From Blautia sp. An81 (GTDB taxonomy: Bacteria > Bacillota > Clostridia > Lachnospirales > Lachnospiraceae): 64,000 nucleotides of DNA. Position 1 is the first letter of the stretch, and each line of letters opens with the position of its first letter. Below the pieces are notes generated by a model, which saw nothing but the letters and a program-made list of their open reading frames with translations, was not told the origin of the DNA and ran no database searches. Shown here in pieces: positions 52,325 through 61,614 of this stretch. The translations under genes were made by a program, and so were the position numbers. The stretch covers positions 62,001 through 126,000 of the forward strand of contig NZ_NFHH01000001.1 of NCBI RefSeq assembly GCF_002161285.1. Direction: 5' to 3'.

Positions 52325-54183
52325 AGTTCCTTACTCCTTTCCACCAGACCAGATTCCAGAAGGAACCTGGAAGGCTCCAGCTTCTTCTCATGGCGTTCTC
52401 CCACATAGAAAAGGGAGAGTTCTTTTCTGGCCCTGGTCATCCCTACATAGAGAAGGCGCCGTTCTTCCTCCACATCGCTCTCTCCTGCTGCTTTCCGGTA
52501 GGGAATGATCCCTTCATTTACATCCATAATAAAAACCCGGTCAAATTCCAGGCCTTTGGCACTGTGAAGGGTAGAGATTACTACGCCTTCTTTTTCTGTA
52601 TTCTGCTGTCTAGCCTGTTCCTTCAGTTTTTCCGTATACTGGGCAATATGAGTAAACCATTCTTCAAAGGTCTTATATCCCTTTGCACTTTCTGCCAGTT
52701 CATCCAATACCTCGTAAAGCTCCTCGGTACGGAGTTTTCGATAGGAGGCATAGTCTTTTAGAAACTCTTCATAGCCTACTCCATAGCGGATATAATTAAT
52801 GGCTCCATACGGCGTCATAGCCTTTAGAGTCTTCAGATCCTCCTCCATACGGTCAATCCTGTCACACATCCATTCCTTATCCTCATAGAACCACCGCAGT
52901 TCTTCAAAGGAAACGGTCTCTGTATCCAAGGCTTCTCTGGATATGTAGCGGTTGGGCCGGTTCATGACCTGGAGAAATTCCTTACGGCTTCTGTCTCCCA
53001 TAGCCAGCTTCATATAAGAAATCATATTTTGGGCAATCCAGTGGTCGAAAAGATTGGGAAGACTGTCCCGCATCTGAAAGGGAATCTGGTACTCCAGCAG
53101 AATCTCCACCAGGAATCTGGCGCCGGAATTAGTCCGATAAAGAACTGCCATCTCCTCGTAAGGACACCCCTCTTTTCTGGCCTTCTGGATACAGTCTTTT
53201 ACATAAAGCTCTTCTTCCCGTCCCTTTTCAAACTTTTTGATCACCGGCACCGGTCCCGGCTGATTTTCTGTATAAATCTTTTTCCGGAATCTTTTCTTAT
53301 TCCCGGCAATCACTTTTCCCGCCGCCTCCAGGATCTGTGGGGTAGAACGGTAATTGCAGGAAAGAAGTTCTGTCTGGACTTTAGGGAAATCTTTTGGGAA
53401 ATTCATCATGATCTCCGGTCTGGCTCCCCGGAAGGCATAAATAGACTGGTCGTCGTCACCTACAATGAAGAGATTGTTCTGAGGCGCTGCCAGCATTTTT
53501 ACAATATCATACTGAAGTTTATTAATATCCTGGAATTCGTCTACCAGGATATACTGAAATTTTCCCTGCCATCCCCGGCGGATATCCTCCCTCTGGTCCA
53601 GAAGCTCATAGCAGTAAAGGAGCATATCGTCAAAATCCAGAAGTCTGCCCCGGCGGCAGCGATTTACATAGGCAATATAAATGCTCCGAAAAATCTCATC
53701 AGGGCAGTTGGCAGAGTAATAATGTTCCAGAGGAATCCTGGTATTTTTTACCTGGCTGATCTCCTGGGATAGTCCCTGGAAAAAGTCCTTCTCATCTTCG
53801 ATTTCCAGGTGCTTTCCATAAGCAATTTCTTTAAGCATCTCATACTTTCGCTCTTCACTGAGGATATTTTTCCCTGTGAGGTGATAAGCATGGCGGAGGA
53901 TTCCGTAAAAAACTCCGTGAAAGGTACCAAAAGTCACCCGGCGGTAATCCGCCTTCAGCCCGGCCTCTTCACAGAGTTTCTCAAATCTGTCTTTCATTTC
54001 TCTGGCGGCGGCCCTTGTAAAGGTCACCACCAGAATATTTCCCGGATTTACCTGATAGTTTTCCAGAAGATACTCAACTCTTCTGGTCATGGTAGCGGTC
54101 TTGCCGGATCCCGGACCTGCCAGCAGCATCATAGGTCCTTTAAAATGCCTGACCGCCTTTTCCTGGGCACTGTTCATCTTCAT
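52321..54183 (-). CDS. UvrD/PcrA-like ATP-dependent DNA helicase (short form)
   Basis: Superfamily 1A 3'-5' helicase. At 620 residues it is shorter than typical PcrA/UvrD (about 720-750), mainly for lack of the C-terminal extension. Q-motif SAQEKAVRHF, Walker A AGPGSGKTATM, Walker B LVDEFQDINKLQ, motif III VGDDDQSIYAFRGA, motif V STLHSAKGLEFDRVF, motif VI EERRLLYVGMTRARKEL. Complete motor motifs suggest an active enzyme. It is 28 bp after gltX. Confidence 0.93.
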   Translation of the reverse strand: MKMNSAQEKAVRHFKGPMMLLAGPGSGKTATMTRRVEYLLENYQVNPGNILVVTFTRAAAREMKDRFEKLCEEAGLKADYRRVTFGTFHGVFYGILRHAYHLTGKNILSEERKYEMLKEIAYGKHLEIEDEKDFFQGLSQEISQVKNTRIPLEHYYSANCPDEIFRSIYIAYVNRCRRGRLLDFDDMLLYCYELLDQREDIRRGWQGKFQYILVDEFQDINKLQYDIVKMLAAPQNNLFIVGDDDQSIYAFRGARPEIMMNFPKDFPKVQTELLSCNYRSTPQILEAAGKVIAGNKKRFRKKIYTENQPGPVPVIKKFEKGREEELYVKDCIQKARKEGCPYEEMAVLYRTNSGARFLVEILLEYQIPFQMRDSLPNLFDHWIAQNMISYMKLAMGDRSRKEFLQVMNRPNRYISREALDTETVSFEELRWFYEDKEWMCDRIDRMEEDLKTLKAMTPYGAINYIRYGVGYEEFLKDYASYRKLRTEELYEVLDELAESAKGYKTFEEWFTHIAQYTEKLKEQARQQNTEKEGVVISTLHSAKGLEFDRVFIMDVNEGIIPYRKAAGESDVEEERRLLYVGMTRARKELSLFYVGERHEKKLEPSRFLLESGLVERSKEL

Positions 54184-54211
54184 AGTCTGCTGCTTTCTTC
54201 CTCCTTACAGC

Positions 54212-55660
54212 TCAGCGAAGTTTTTCCACGGCAGCCTGCAGTCTCTTAAGGCTTTCTTCTTTGCCCAGAACCTCCAGGATTTCCGTAGCTCCTGCAGGAG
54301 TCATCTGCTTTCCGGAAAGAGCTGTACGGATAGGCCAGAGGATCTGACCGTTCTTGTATCCATTCTCCTTGGCAAATCCGCAGAGCAGTTCATAGAGAGC
54401 ATCATTGCTGTAGTCTTCCTGATTTTCCAGCACAGGAATGATCTTCTCCAGCACTTCTAAAGAAAGCTCCGGATTTGTCTTCATCTTTTTATGGGTATAC
54501 ATGGAAACATCGTATTCCGGCACCTGTTCAAAGAAATCGATCAGCTCCGGAATATCCGGGAATACTTCAATCCTGGTCTTCACCATGGCAGCGATCTTCT
54601 TAAGGTCAATGTCTCTTGTAATGGTTTTCTGGATATAGGGCAGCGCCATGTCATAGAACTTGTCAAAGTCCATAGCCTTCATATACTCTCCGTTCATCCA
54701 CCGAAGCTTCTGTACATCAAAGACTGCAGGAGACTTGCTCATATGACGGTAGTCAAAAGCTTCTACCAGTTCCTCCAGAGAGAAGATCTCACGATTATCC
54801 TCAGGACACCATCCCAGAAGCGCCACATAATTTACAATGGCCTCTGTAAGGAATCCCTGTTCTACCAGGTCTTCATAGGAAGAATGGCCGGAACGTTTGG
54901 AAAGCTTTTTATGCTCTTCATTGGTAATCAGAGGGCAGTGTACATAGGTAGGAACTTCCCAGCCAAAAGCCTCATAAATACGATTATATTTTGGTGAAGA
55001 GGAGAGGTATTCGTTACCTCTTACTACATGAGTGATCCCCATCAGATGGTCGTCTACTACATTTGCAAAGTTGTAGGTAGGATATCCGTCAGATTTGATC
55101 AGGATCAGGTCATCCAGCTCATTATTAGGCACAGTAATGTCTCCGTAAATATCATCGTGGAAAGTGGTTGTCCCCTCCACCGGCATGTTAAACCGGATGA
55201 CATAGGGCTCTCCTGCAGCCAGTTTTGCTTCTACTTCTTCTTTGCTTAAGTGAAGGCAGTGCTTGTCATACATAGCCACTTCTTTTCCTTCAATGTTTGT
55301 CTTTAAGGATTCCAGTCTCTCCTTAGTACAGAAGCAGTAATAAGCGTCTCCCTGGTCAATCAGCTGCTTTGCATATTTCAGATAGATGCCCTGGGCGTTT
55401 CTCTCACTCTGGACATAAGGACCGCAGCCTCCGTCTTTATCCGGACCTTCGTCATGTTTCAGTCCTGTCTCCTCCAGGGTATGGTAAATGATATCCAGGG
55501 CCCCTTCTACAAAACGTACCTGGTCGGTGTCCTCAATACGCAGGATGAAATCTCCTCCCTCATGCTTTGCAATGAGATAAGCGTACAGTGCAGTCCTTAA
55601 ATTTCCCACATGCATCCTTCCGGTAGGGCTGGGGGCAAATCTTGTTCTTACTTTACTCAT
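54212..55660 (-). CDS. gltX: Glutamyl-tRNA synthetase
   Basis: Class I aminoacyl-tRNA synthetase charging tRNA(Glu), in many Firmicutes also tRNA(Gln). The 482 residues show the HIGH-type motif in [18 protein letters not shown], the KMSKS-type motif [14 protein letters not shown], and the C-terminal anticodon-binding helices. ATG behind AAGGAG. A promoter and a leader hairpin precede it. Confidence 0.97.
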   Translation of the reverse strand: MSKVRTRFAPSPTGRMHVGNLRTALYAYLIAKHEGGDFILRIEDTDQVRFVEGALDIIYHTLEETGLKHDEGPDKDGGCGPYVQSERNAQGIYLKYAKQLIDQGDAYYCFCTKERLESLKTNIEGKEVAMYDKHCLHLSKEEVEAKLAAGEPYVIRFNMPVEGTTTFHDDIYGDITVPNNELDDLILIKSDGYPTYNFANVVDDHLMGITHVVRGNEYLSSSPKYNRIYEAFGWEVPTYVHCPLITNEEHKKLSKRSGHSSYEDLVEQGFLTEAIVNYVALLGWCPEDNREIFSLEELVEAFDYRHMSKSPAVFDVQKLRWMNGEYMKAMDFDKFYDMALPYIQKTITRDIDLKKIAAMVKTRIEVFPDIPELIDFFEQVPEYDVSMYTHKKMKTNPELSLEVLEKIIPVLENQEDYSNDALYELLCGFAKENGYKNGQILWPIRTALSGKQMTPAGATEILEVLGKEESLKRLQAAVEKLR

Positions 55661-55716
55661 TCTTTTCTCTCCTTATCTATTGAATACTGTGAAGCCTTAT
55701 AATTAAACATGGAAAG

Positions 55717-55745
55717 GGGGTATGCGGTCCGCAACCATATACCCC
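55717..55745 (-). promoter_or_regulatory. Leader hairpin of gltX
   Basis: GGGGTAT and ATACCCC form the outer stem around an inner TGCGG-T-CCGCA palindrome, just downstream of the promoter. There is no T-run or T-box signature, so its role is open (mRNA 5' protection or regulator site). Confidence 0.5.
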
Positions 55746-55754
55746 ACTGCACAA

Positions 55755-55783
55755 ATTATACATAACCTGTTTTTCTTTTGCAA
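55755..55783 (-). promoter_or_regulatory. Sigma-A promoter of gltX
   Basis: TTGCAA (55778-55783), 17 bp, consensus TATAAT (55755-55760) on the minus strand, about 95 bp before gltX. Confidence 0.75.
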
Positions 55784-55816
55784 GGTTAAAAAAAGAAAAA
55801 TCATTTCTGTCTTTCT

Positions 55817-56575
55817 CTATCTCACCGGAGCAAACAATACCTTACCTGTCCCTCGGTAAACATTTACCAGACCTTCTCCGGACACAGCGGAACCCATCAG
55901 GGATCTTCCTGACCTCTCCACAGTAAAGTCCAGGCTGCCGCTCCAGGCCACTGCCATGTTGCCGTCGATCTTGATCACATCATCCCGAAGGGTCACTTCC
56001 ACCAGTTCTTCCTTGGGACAGGGGGATTCCAGACATAAGACTCCGCTTCCTACGATCCCCAGATTAAACAGCCCCTCATTGCCTGCTGCTGCAGAAGAAA
56101 GGGTGGAACGCATTACTGCCTTATGCCGGAGATTCGCGTCGCAGGCCAGGAACATGCCGTCATCCAGGACTACTGAACCGTTCCATTCGTCTACATCCAG
56201 AAGGATTATGTGCTTATAGGTTGGCTCCAATACCATAACCCCATCTCCTGTATATTCCGGCTTTATAGCCGACTCTCCTGTCACCTTTCCTCTGACTGCC
56301 TTCCCAAGCAGATCGCCAACTCCCTTAATCCCTGTGGTGGCTTTTACATTTCCCACCATCCACTGCATAGCTCCGGACTGGACCGTCACATTTGCCTGGC
56401 TCAGATCACACATAACCTGGCGCTTCCGCACATTCATGGCATTGCAGAAATAGGCCGCCATGGCGTTGGTTGGAGCTACGCTGAGATCCCGTGCGTATTC
56501 GATCACAGTAAAAGGCCCCATAGAGTCCAGTACATTGATATCATCATTGTTGGTAAAATTACTGATGTGGAACAT
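55817..56575 (-). CDS. AIM24 family protein
   Basis: Predicted beta-rich protein of the AIM24/TIGR00266 family; molecular role unknown. Start MFHISNFTNNDDI chosen for GGGAGGGA upstream; a much longer in-frame start would overlap the Nudix gene. The 252 residues show the family repeat of short Gly-rich strands (QWMVGNVKATTGIKG, GVMVLEPTYKHIILLD, GLFNLGIVGSGVLCLES, VYRGTGKVLFAPV). It is the third gene of a tight operon with an AAA/nuclease and a Nudix hydrolase. Confidence 0.85.
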   Translation of the reverse strand: MFHISNFTNNDDINVLDSMGPFTVIEYARDLSVAPTNAMAAYFCNAMNVRKRQVMCDLSQANVTVQSGAMQWMVGNVKATTGIKGVGDLLGKAVRGKVTGESAIKPEYTGDGVMVLEPTYKHIILLDVDEWNGSVVLDDGMFLACDANLRHKAVMRSTLSSAAAGNEGLFNLGIVGSGVLCLESPCPKEELVEVTLRDDVIKIDGNMAVAWSGSLDFTVERSGRSLMGSAVSGEGLVNVYRGTGKVLFAPVR

Positions 56576-56600
56576 TATCCATCCCTCCCATGTCTTATAT

Positions 56601-57020
56601 TTATAATTCCAATATATTTGCTTCCCGAAGCTGTCTGATCTGCTCCATAATATGTCCGATATTTCCTTCTCCTGCATACTTCTTTGTATCAAAAAAATCA
56701 CAGTCTATTTCTGACCAGAACAGTTCATTTCCCTCCCCTAACACTTCCCTGTCTTTATTCAGTCTCCCTACATATACTTCCAGATAGCAGTCTGATAAAT
56801 AATAAGTAAAATCCATAAGATGAGTAAGCACTATATCCTCTTTCGTAATGCCTGTCTCTTCCCACAATTCCCGATATGCACCCTCCAGACCAGCTTCTCC
56901 TTTTTCTATCTTGCCGCCGGGAAAATTTATCATTCCCTGATAAGGCGGTTTACGCCTTTTACACATTAAAACTTTATTTTTATCCACATTAAAAGCAATC
57001 AGTAAATTGTAACCCTGCAC
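56601..57020 (-). CDS. Nudix hydrolase (MutT-like)
   Basis: Hydrolyses nucleoside diphosphates linked to another moiety. The 139 residues contain a complete Nudix box (GKIEKGE, then REL and EETGI, matching GX5EX7REUXEEXGU) within about residues 30-55. The N-terminus MQGYNLLIAFNVDKNKVLMCKRRKPPYQGMINFPGG fits 8-oxo-dGTP-type MutT proteins, but substrate cannot be assigned. GTG start (57018-57020), one base past the upstream nuclease gene's stop. Confidence 0.88.
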   Translation of the reverse strand: MQGYNLLIAFNVDKNKVLMCKRRKPPYQGMINFPGGKIEKGEAGLEGAYRELWEETGITKEDIVLTHLMDFTYYLSDCYLEVYVGRLNKDREVLGEGNELFWSEIDCDFFDTKKYAGEGNIGHIMEQIRQLREANILEL

Positions 57021-57021
57021 A

Positions 57022-58719
57022 TTAATCTTTCCTTTCCCTGATCAAACATTCTTTTTTATAAAAACTGATCCCATACTTTCGGATGTCCTGATATCCTTCT
57101 TCCTGCAGGGTGCCGGCATACTGCTGTTTCTCAATCTGATCTAAAGCCTCCCTGCACTTGTCTTCCATTTCTTCATAGGTCCCGGCAATTTTCAGTTCCA
57201 GGATCATAGCTTTTCCGTTCCGGATTCCCGGTGTTTTCATTACAATATCCGGTCTTCCCAGCCCCTGTTCCCGGTTTGAATAGACACGGTACTTTTCTGA
57301 AACATTGAGAAGCCCTGTCAGAAATCCGTGATAATAGCTTTCTGAATAATCGTAAAAGCTGATGGTTTCTAAAAGCTGATGGGAGAGAAAGGCTCCTGCT
57401 GATTCACAGTCTCCTTTTTCCAGATCCCGGATAAATGGTTCAATATTTGTCTGGCTGGCTTTCTGCTGAAACCATGTCAGAACACTGTTGCGGTAAATAT
57501 AAAGGATCTCTTCATTTGGTATGGCAAGCCAGAAATAGATATTTCCCTCTTCATAGACTTCTTTTATCTTTTTTAAATAGCCTGTAAAGAAAAGGAAATT
57601 CCAGAGGTTGTCTTTGCTCTCTTCAATATCTCCGTAGGTAATATCTTCGTGAACCGGTTTGCGGATAGCTTTTCCCTCCAGCAGTTCTTCAATTTCCTCT
57701 CTGGTAGCCGGATCCGCTTCCTGGATCAGCTTCCGAATAATACTGTTGGAAGATGTATTGGACCAGTAGGGTTTTGGAAAGGCAGCATATTTTCTTACTG
57801 CTGTTTTAACGTAGTTAATAATGCTCCAGGGATTATAGATTTCCTCATCTCCGAAAGAATAGCCGTCATACCACTCTTTTATCTCCGGCATTTTTCCTTC
57901 CAGCCCATAGTAATCGGTCATTTCCCGGACTTCTTTTTCTGTAAAGCCGAAGCTGTCGGCAAAATCAGGACTTGTGATAGAAAAAATATCCAGATTATTC
58001 AGTCCTGTAAAAATACTTTCTCTGCTGATCCTGAGACAGCCTGTGATCACTGCAAATTCCAGATAGGGATTGGTCTTCAGGGCAGATTCCAGCAGTGACC
58101 GTACAAATCCCGTCATCTCCTGGTAAAATCCTTCAAAATATGCATTTTCCAAAGGGACATCATATTCATCTAAGAGAATAATGGCCTTTTTCCCGGATTC
58201 CTTCCACAAACAATAGGACAAAAATTCCAGAGATTTGGCATATTCAATTTTCTCCGCCTCCCGGTTCAGCACTGCCTCAAAACGCTTTTTTTCTCCTTTA
58301 GGAAGACTTGGGGATTCCAGCACATAAGAATGTCTACGGTATTCTTTTGCAATCTCATCAATGAGACTGTCTCTTGCCATCTGAAAATCCGGCTGCCTGG
58401 CCGACTTCATGGTCAGAGCGATCACCGGATATTTCTGCTGATGGTTCCTGCAGATTTCCTGGCAGCGGGCAATACCCAGATTCTGAAAAATATAGCTGTT
58501 ATCTGTCTTTAGCCCTTCCTCATTACGCTCCAGCTCAAAGAAGCGCCGGATCATACTGAGATTCAGGGTTTTTCCAAAACGTCTGGGTCTGGTGAAAAGA
58601 TTTACCTTTCCTCCTCTTTCCAAAAGCTCACGGATCATCAGAGATTTATCCACATAATACAGATTTCTGTCTGAGATTTCCCGGATATCCTCATAGCCTA
58701 CCGGCAGTATTTTTTTCAT
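57022..58719 (-). CDS. AAA-ATPase-like / PD-(D/E)XK nuclease fusion protein
   Basis: Member of a widespread family (AAA-ATPase_like plus DUF1703-type nuclease) with no settled function. The 565 residues begin PVGYEDIREISDRNLYYVDKS, then Walker A NLFTRPRRFGKTLNLSM (about 40-56), Walker B AIILLDEYDVPLENAY (about 180-195). A C-terminal nuclease-like core has GRPDIVMKTP and MILELKIAG (Asp and ExK). Its own promoter drives this gene, then Nudix and AIM24. It is not flanked by integrase or repeats, but such genes are often variable between strains. Confidence 0.85.
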   Translation of the reverse strand: MKKILPVGYEDIREISDRNLYYVDKSLMIRELLERGGKVNLFTRPRRFGKTLNLSMIRRFFELERNEEGLKTDNSYIFQNLGIARCQEICRNHQQKYPVIALTMKSARQPDFQMARDSLIDEIAKEYRRHSYVLESPSLPKGEKKRFEAVLNREAEKIEYAKSLEFLSYCLWKESGKKAIILLDEYDVPLENAYFEGFYQEMTGFVRSLLESALKTNPYLEFAVITGCLRISRESIFTGLNNLDIFSITSPDFADSFGFTEKEVREMTDYYGLEGKMPEIKEWYDGYSFGDEEIYNPWSIINYVKTAVRKYAAFPKPYWSNTSSNSIIRKLIQEADPATREEIEELLEGKAIRKPVHEDITYGDIEESKDNLWNFLFFTGYLKKIKEVYEEGNIYFWLAIPNEEILYIYRNSVLTWFQQKASQTNIEPFIRDLEKGDCESAGAFLSHQLLETISFYDYSESYYHGFLTGLLNVSEKYRVYSNREQGLGRPDIVMKTPGIRNGKAMILELKIAGTYEEMEDKCREALDQIEKQQYAGTLQEEGYQDIRKYGISFYKKECLIRERKD

Positions 58720-58744
58720 GAAATCACCTACCTCACTTAAAGAT

Positions 58745-58773
58745 AGTATAACGGTTCGGAAAAAGTATTACAA
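58745..58773 (-). promoter_or_regulatory. Promoter of the AAA/nuclease-Nudix-AIM24 operon
   Basis: TTGTAA (58768-58773), 17 bp, TATACT (58745-58750) on the minus strand, 25 bp before the ATPase start. The -35 overlaps the T-tract of the upstream GH127 terminator. Confidence 0.6.
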
Positions 58774-58829
58774 TAAAAATACTCTAAATAAAATGGTCAT
58801 TTTTTCAAACCAAATATTATTTAGAGTAT
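58774..58829 (-). terminator. AT-rich terminator hairpin after the GH127 gene
   Basis: ATACTCTAAATAA (58779-58791) and TTATTTAGAGTAT (58817-58829) form a 13-bp perfect stem with a 25-nt loop, followed by TTTTTA on the minus strand. The long AT-rich loop is unusual. Confidence 0.65.
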
Positions 58830-58839
58830 CTCTTTTCTC

Positions 58840-60780
58840 TTATTCTTTTTTTATCCAGACAAGCATTTCGCCTTCACCTCTATTTCCCCAAGAAAAATAA
58901 GGGATTGCAGTTAACCAAGTCTCCTGTTTTGTAGTACAGTATTCATAATATAATCCATCTTGTATGCTGCTGGTTTTTCTGACTGCCTCCACTTTCAGCA
59001 AAATTTCTTTTTCTCCATTTTCTGTCAGGATTTCTGCTTTATCTTTAATATATAGCTCGCCCAAGCGAGCACCGTTATCTTTTTCTTCAATACAATATAA
59101 AAGAGGTCCTCTCATAATTGCAGCTTTTCCCAGATTATATGCGACTTTAGGATTTGCCTGCATAAGCACAGGCATCATCTCCAGAGTAAGTTCTATCTGA
59201 AGCTTTTCTCCCTTATAGGAAAGGTACAGATAACCATTGAGCACCTCTGGGTCTTTTAATGGCTTCCCATTGATCTCTGCCTTCCATTGGCGGCACCAAC
59301 CCGGGATCCGAAGCGCTATTTTCGTTTCTAAATCTCCCAAGACCTGGATACAGACTTTTCCATCCCAAGGATACTCTGTCTTTGTATCAAGCTTTACCGA
59401 CTTGCCGTTTCTGAAAAATTCCCCGCTGCTCTGGGCAAATATCTGGACAAATACTGTACTGTCATCCTCCCCGAAAATATATTTGCCAAGATCTGCAATA
59501 GTCCTTGCAATATTCGGCGGACAGCATGCACAGGCATGCCATTTCGGACGCTGTGGTTTCAGATGATATCTTTCCGGATTTACTTTTGCAAAATACGGAT
59601 TCATCTCCATTGGATTTGTGTAAAAGAAATGTCTCCCATCTCTTCCCAGTGCTGCCAAAACTGTATTATACAAACTCTTTTCTATAATATCCCCATAGCA
59701 TCCTTTTCCCTCTGCCTGAAATAATTCCTGGGAGAAAAAAATCAGGCCCAGAGCTGCGCAGGTCTCCGAATAATTTGTATCGTTTGGCAGATCATAATCC
59801 CTTGTAAAAGCCTCCCCGGAAACCGTGGCTCCCACACTTCCGTTTATGTACATTTGCCGGCAGACGATATTCTCCCATAATTTTCTGCATACCTGTAATT
59901 TGTCTTCATCTTCTTTCTCTTCGGCAAGGTGCGCCATAGCTGTATACATATAAAGGGCTCTTACCGCATGTCCCACAGCCTTTGTCTGTTCCCATACCGG
60001 AAGATGAAATTGATTGTATTCTTTATAAGAAAACTGATTATAGACCTTATTCGGCTCTTTTTCAACAGCATTGGTCCAATGGCTGATGCAGTTTCTGTTT
60101 TTAAATTCTTCCTCAAAGAAGTCGTTTCGGCCTCTTTCTTCCAGAAAATATTCTGCAAGATCCTGATAGACTTTATTTCCCGTCAAATCATAAAGCTTCT
60201 GCAAACCAAGTTCTATTTCCTGATGTCCTGGATATCCATGAAGTTTCCCCTCTTCTTTTCCGAATTTTTCTACAATACAGTCTGCAAACCTGCATGCGAT
60301 ATCGAGGATTTTCCTTTTCCCGGTTCCTTTAAAATATGCGACGGCAGCCTCCATAAGATGTCCGGCACAGTACAGTTCATGGCATTCCAAAATATTGGTC
60401 CACTTTTTTTCCGGTTCTTTTATCTGATAATATGTGTTTAAATATCCGTCTTTTTCCTGGGTCTGCTCTAAAAGGTCAATGGTCCAGTCTGCTGCCTCCT
60501 CCATTTCTGGATCTTCCCGTATCTGCAGCATATTTCCCACTGCTTCCAGCCATTTATATAAATCACTATCCTGAAAAACGAAACCTTTATGGGGCCCCTG
60601 TATCCTGCCAGCGGCTACGGAAAAATTATAGATGGTAAAGCTTTTTTCTGCTCCCTCTATACGGTCGTTCAGGATTTCCCACTGATAGGGAATAACCTCC
60701 TGAAAAATAAGCTCCTGATACTCTTTCCAAAATCCTCCTGTGATCTTAATCTGGCTCAGTCCTGCTCCTTTAATTTTCAT
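58840..60780 (-). CDS. GH127 family beta-L-arabinofuranosidase-like glycoside hydrolase
   Basis: Predicted to release L-arabinofuranose from beta-linked arabino-oligosaccharides, for example from hydroxyproline-rich plant glycoproteins. The 646 residues lack a signal peptide, so it is probably cytoplasmic. The (alpha/alpha)6 barrel has GHLMEAAVAYFKGTGK, NYSETCAALG (Glu and Cys of the zinc site) and WHACACCPPNIARTIA (paired Cys, including the nucleophile in GH127), so the catalytic set is intact. It is last in the operon after its regulators. Confidence 0.9.
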   Translation of the reverse strand: MKIKGAGLSQIKITGGFWKEYQELIFQEVIPYQWEILNDRIEGAEKSFTIYNFSVAAGRIQGPHKGFVFQDSDLYKWLEAVGNMLQIREDPEMEEAADWTIDLLEQTQEKDGYLNTYYQIKEPEKKWTNILECHELYCAGHLMEAAVAYFKGTGKRKILDIACRFADCIVEKFGKEEGKLHGYPGHQEIELGLQKLYDLTGNKVYQDLAEYFLEERGRNDFFEEEFKNRNCISHWTNAVEKEPNKVYNQFSYKEYNQFHLPVWEQTKAVGHAVRALYMYTAMAHLAEEKEDEDKLQVCRKLWENIVCRQMYINGSVGATVSGEAFTRDYDLPNDTNYSETCAALGLIFFSQELFQAEGKGCYGDIIEKSLYNTVLAALGRDGRHFFYTNPMEMNPYFAKVNPERYHLKPQRPKWHACACCPPNIARTIADLGKYIFGEDDSTVFVQIFAQSSGEFFRNGKSVKLDTKTEYPWDGKVCIQVLGDLETKIALRIPGWCRQWKAEINGKPLKDPEVLNGYLYLSYKGEKLQIELTLEMMPVLMQANPKVAYNLGKAAIMRGPLLYCIEEKDNGARLGELYIKDKAEILTENGEKEILLKVEAVRKTSSIQDGLYYEYCTTKQETWLTAIPYFSWGNRGEGEMLVWIKKE

Positions 60781-60795
60781 ACCGTCTCTCCCCTT

Positions 60796-61614
60796 CTAAC
60801 TCTTTGTATTCCTGCATTTCATTTCATAAATCCTGTATTCATTAGGCGTACATCCTTGTGTTTTTTTAAAAACCTGGATAAAATAGCTTGGATTGTCAAA
60901 GCCTGTCATATCTGCAATTTCTTTTACCTTCATATGGGTCTCCCGCAAAAGGAGTTTTGCCTTTTCTATCCTTACCTCCGTCAGATACTGGCTGAAAGAA
61001 CAGCCTACCTCTTTATGAAACAATTCGGAAAGATAATTCTTATTTAAGAATACATTTCCTGCAACTTCTTCTAAAGAAATATTCTGTTGATAATTTTCTT
61101 CTATATATTGTTTCGCTCTGGCGATGGACAGATTTCTCTGTTGGTTCTCCTCTTTTTCTCCTGTCCACTGATTAAGATATTCCTTTTTTAATTTGCTTAA
61201 TTCCGTTTCTAAAAGTTTTATTTTCCCTTTTTCTCTTTTCTTTTTCTTCCAGAGTCCATACATTTTTGCAACACACTCCGCCAGCTCTTCTTTCTGGATA
61301 GGCTTCAGCAGGTAACCGCCCGCTCCGTTTTTTATGGCCTCCTGAACATAAGCGAAATCTGTATAAGCACTGATGAATATACATAAAATATTCTCATCTA
61401 TTTTCTTAATATGCTCTAATAATTCCAGCCCTGTCATATAAGGCATGCGGATATCTGAGATCACAATATCCGGCTTATATTTTCTGCAAAACTCCAACGC
61501 TTCTTCACCATTTGAAGCATATCCTGCGATCACAATGTCCTTATTGATTTCCTGCAGATATTTGGAAACAAGAAAACGAACATCTTTTTCATCATCAGCA
61601 ATCAGTACCTTCAT
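60796..61614 (-). CDS. AraC-type response regulator (YesN-like)
   Basis: Carbohydrate-responsive transcription activator, partner of the adjacent YesM-type kinase. The start MKVLIADDEKDVR is chosen over a longer frame. The 272 residues have a receiver domain (IADDE, PDIVISDIRMPYMTG phospho-Asp, LKPIQKEEL) and a C-terminal double AraC helix-turn-helix (NISLEEVAGNVFLNKNYLSELFHKEVG and NPSYFIQVFKKTQGCTPNEYR). It overlaps the kinase gene by 20 bp and precedes GH127 by 15 bp. Confidence 0.93.
   Translation of the reverse strand: MKVLIADDEKDVRFLVSKYLQEINKDIVIAGYASNGEEALEFCRKYKPDIVISDIRMPYMTGLELLEHIKKIDENILCIFISAYTDFAYVQEAIKNGAGGYLLKPIQKEELAECVAKMYGLWKKKKREKGKIKLLETELSKLKKEYLNQWTGEKEENQQRNLSIARAKQYIEENYQQNISLEEVAGNVFLNKNYLSELFHKEVGCSFSQYLTEVRIEKAKLLLRETHMKVKEIADMTGFDNPSYFIQVFKKTQGCTPNEYRIYEMKCRNTKS

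Noticed and set aside
55661-55816. T-box riboswitch upstream of gltX
   Set aside because: The leader is too short and lacks the T-box core sequence and an antiterminator/terminator pair.
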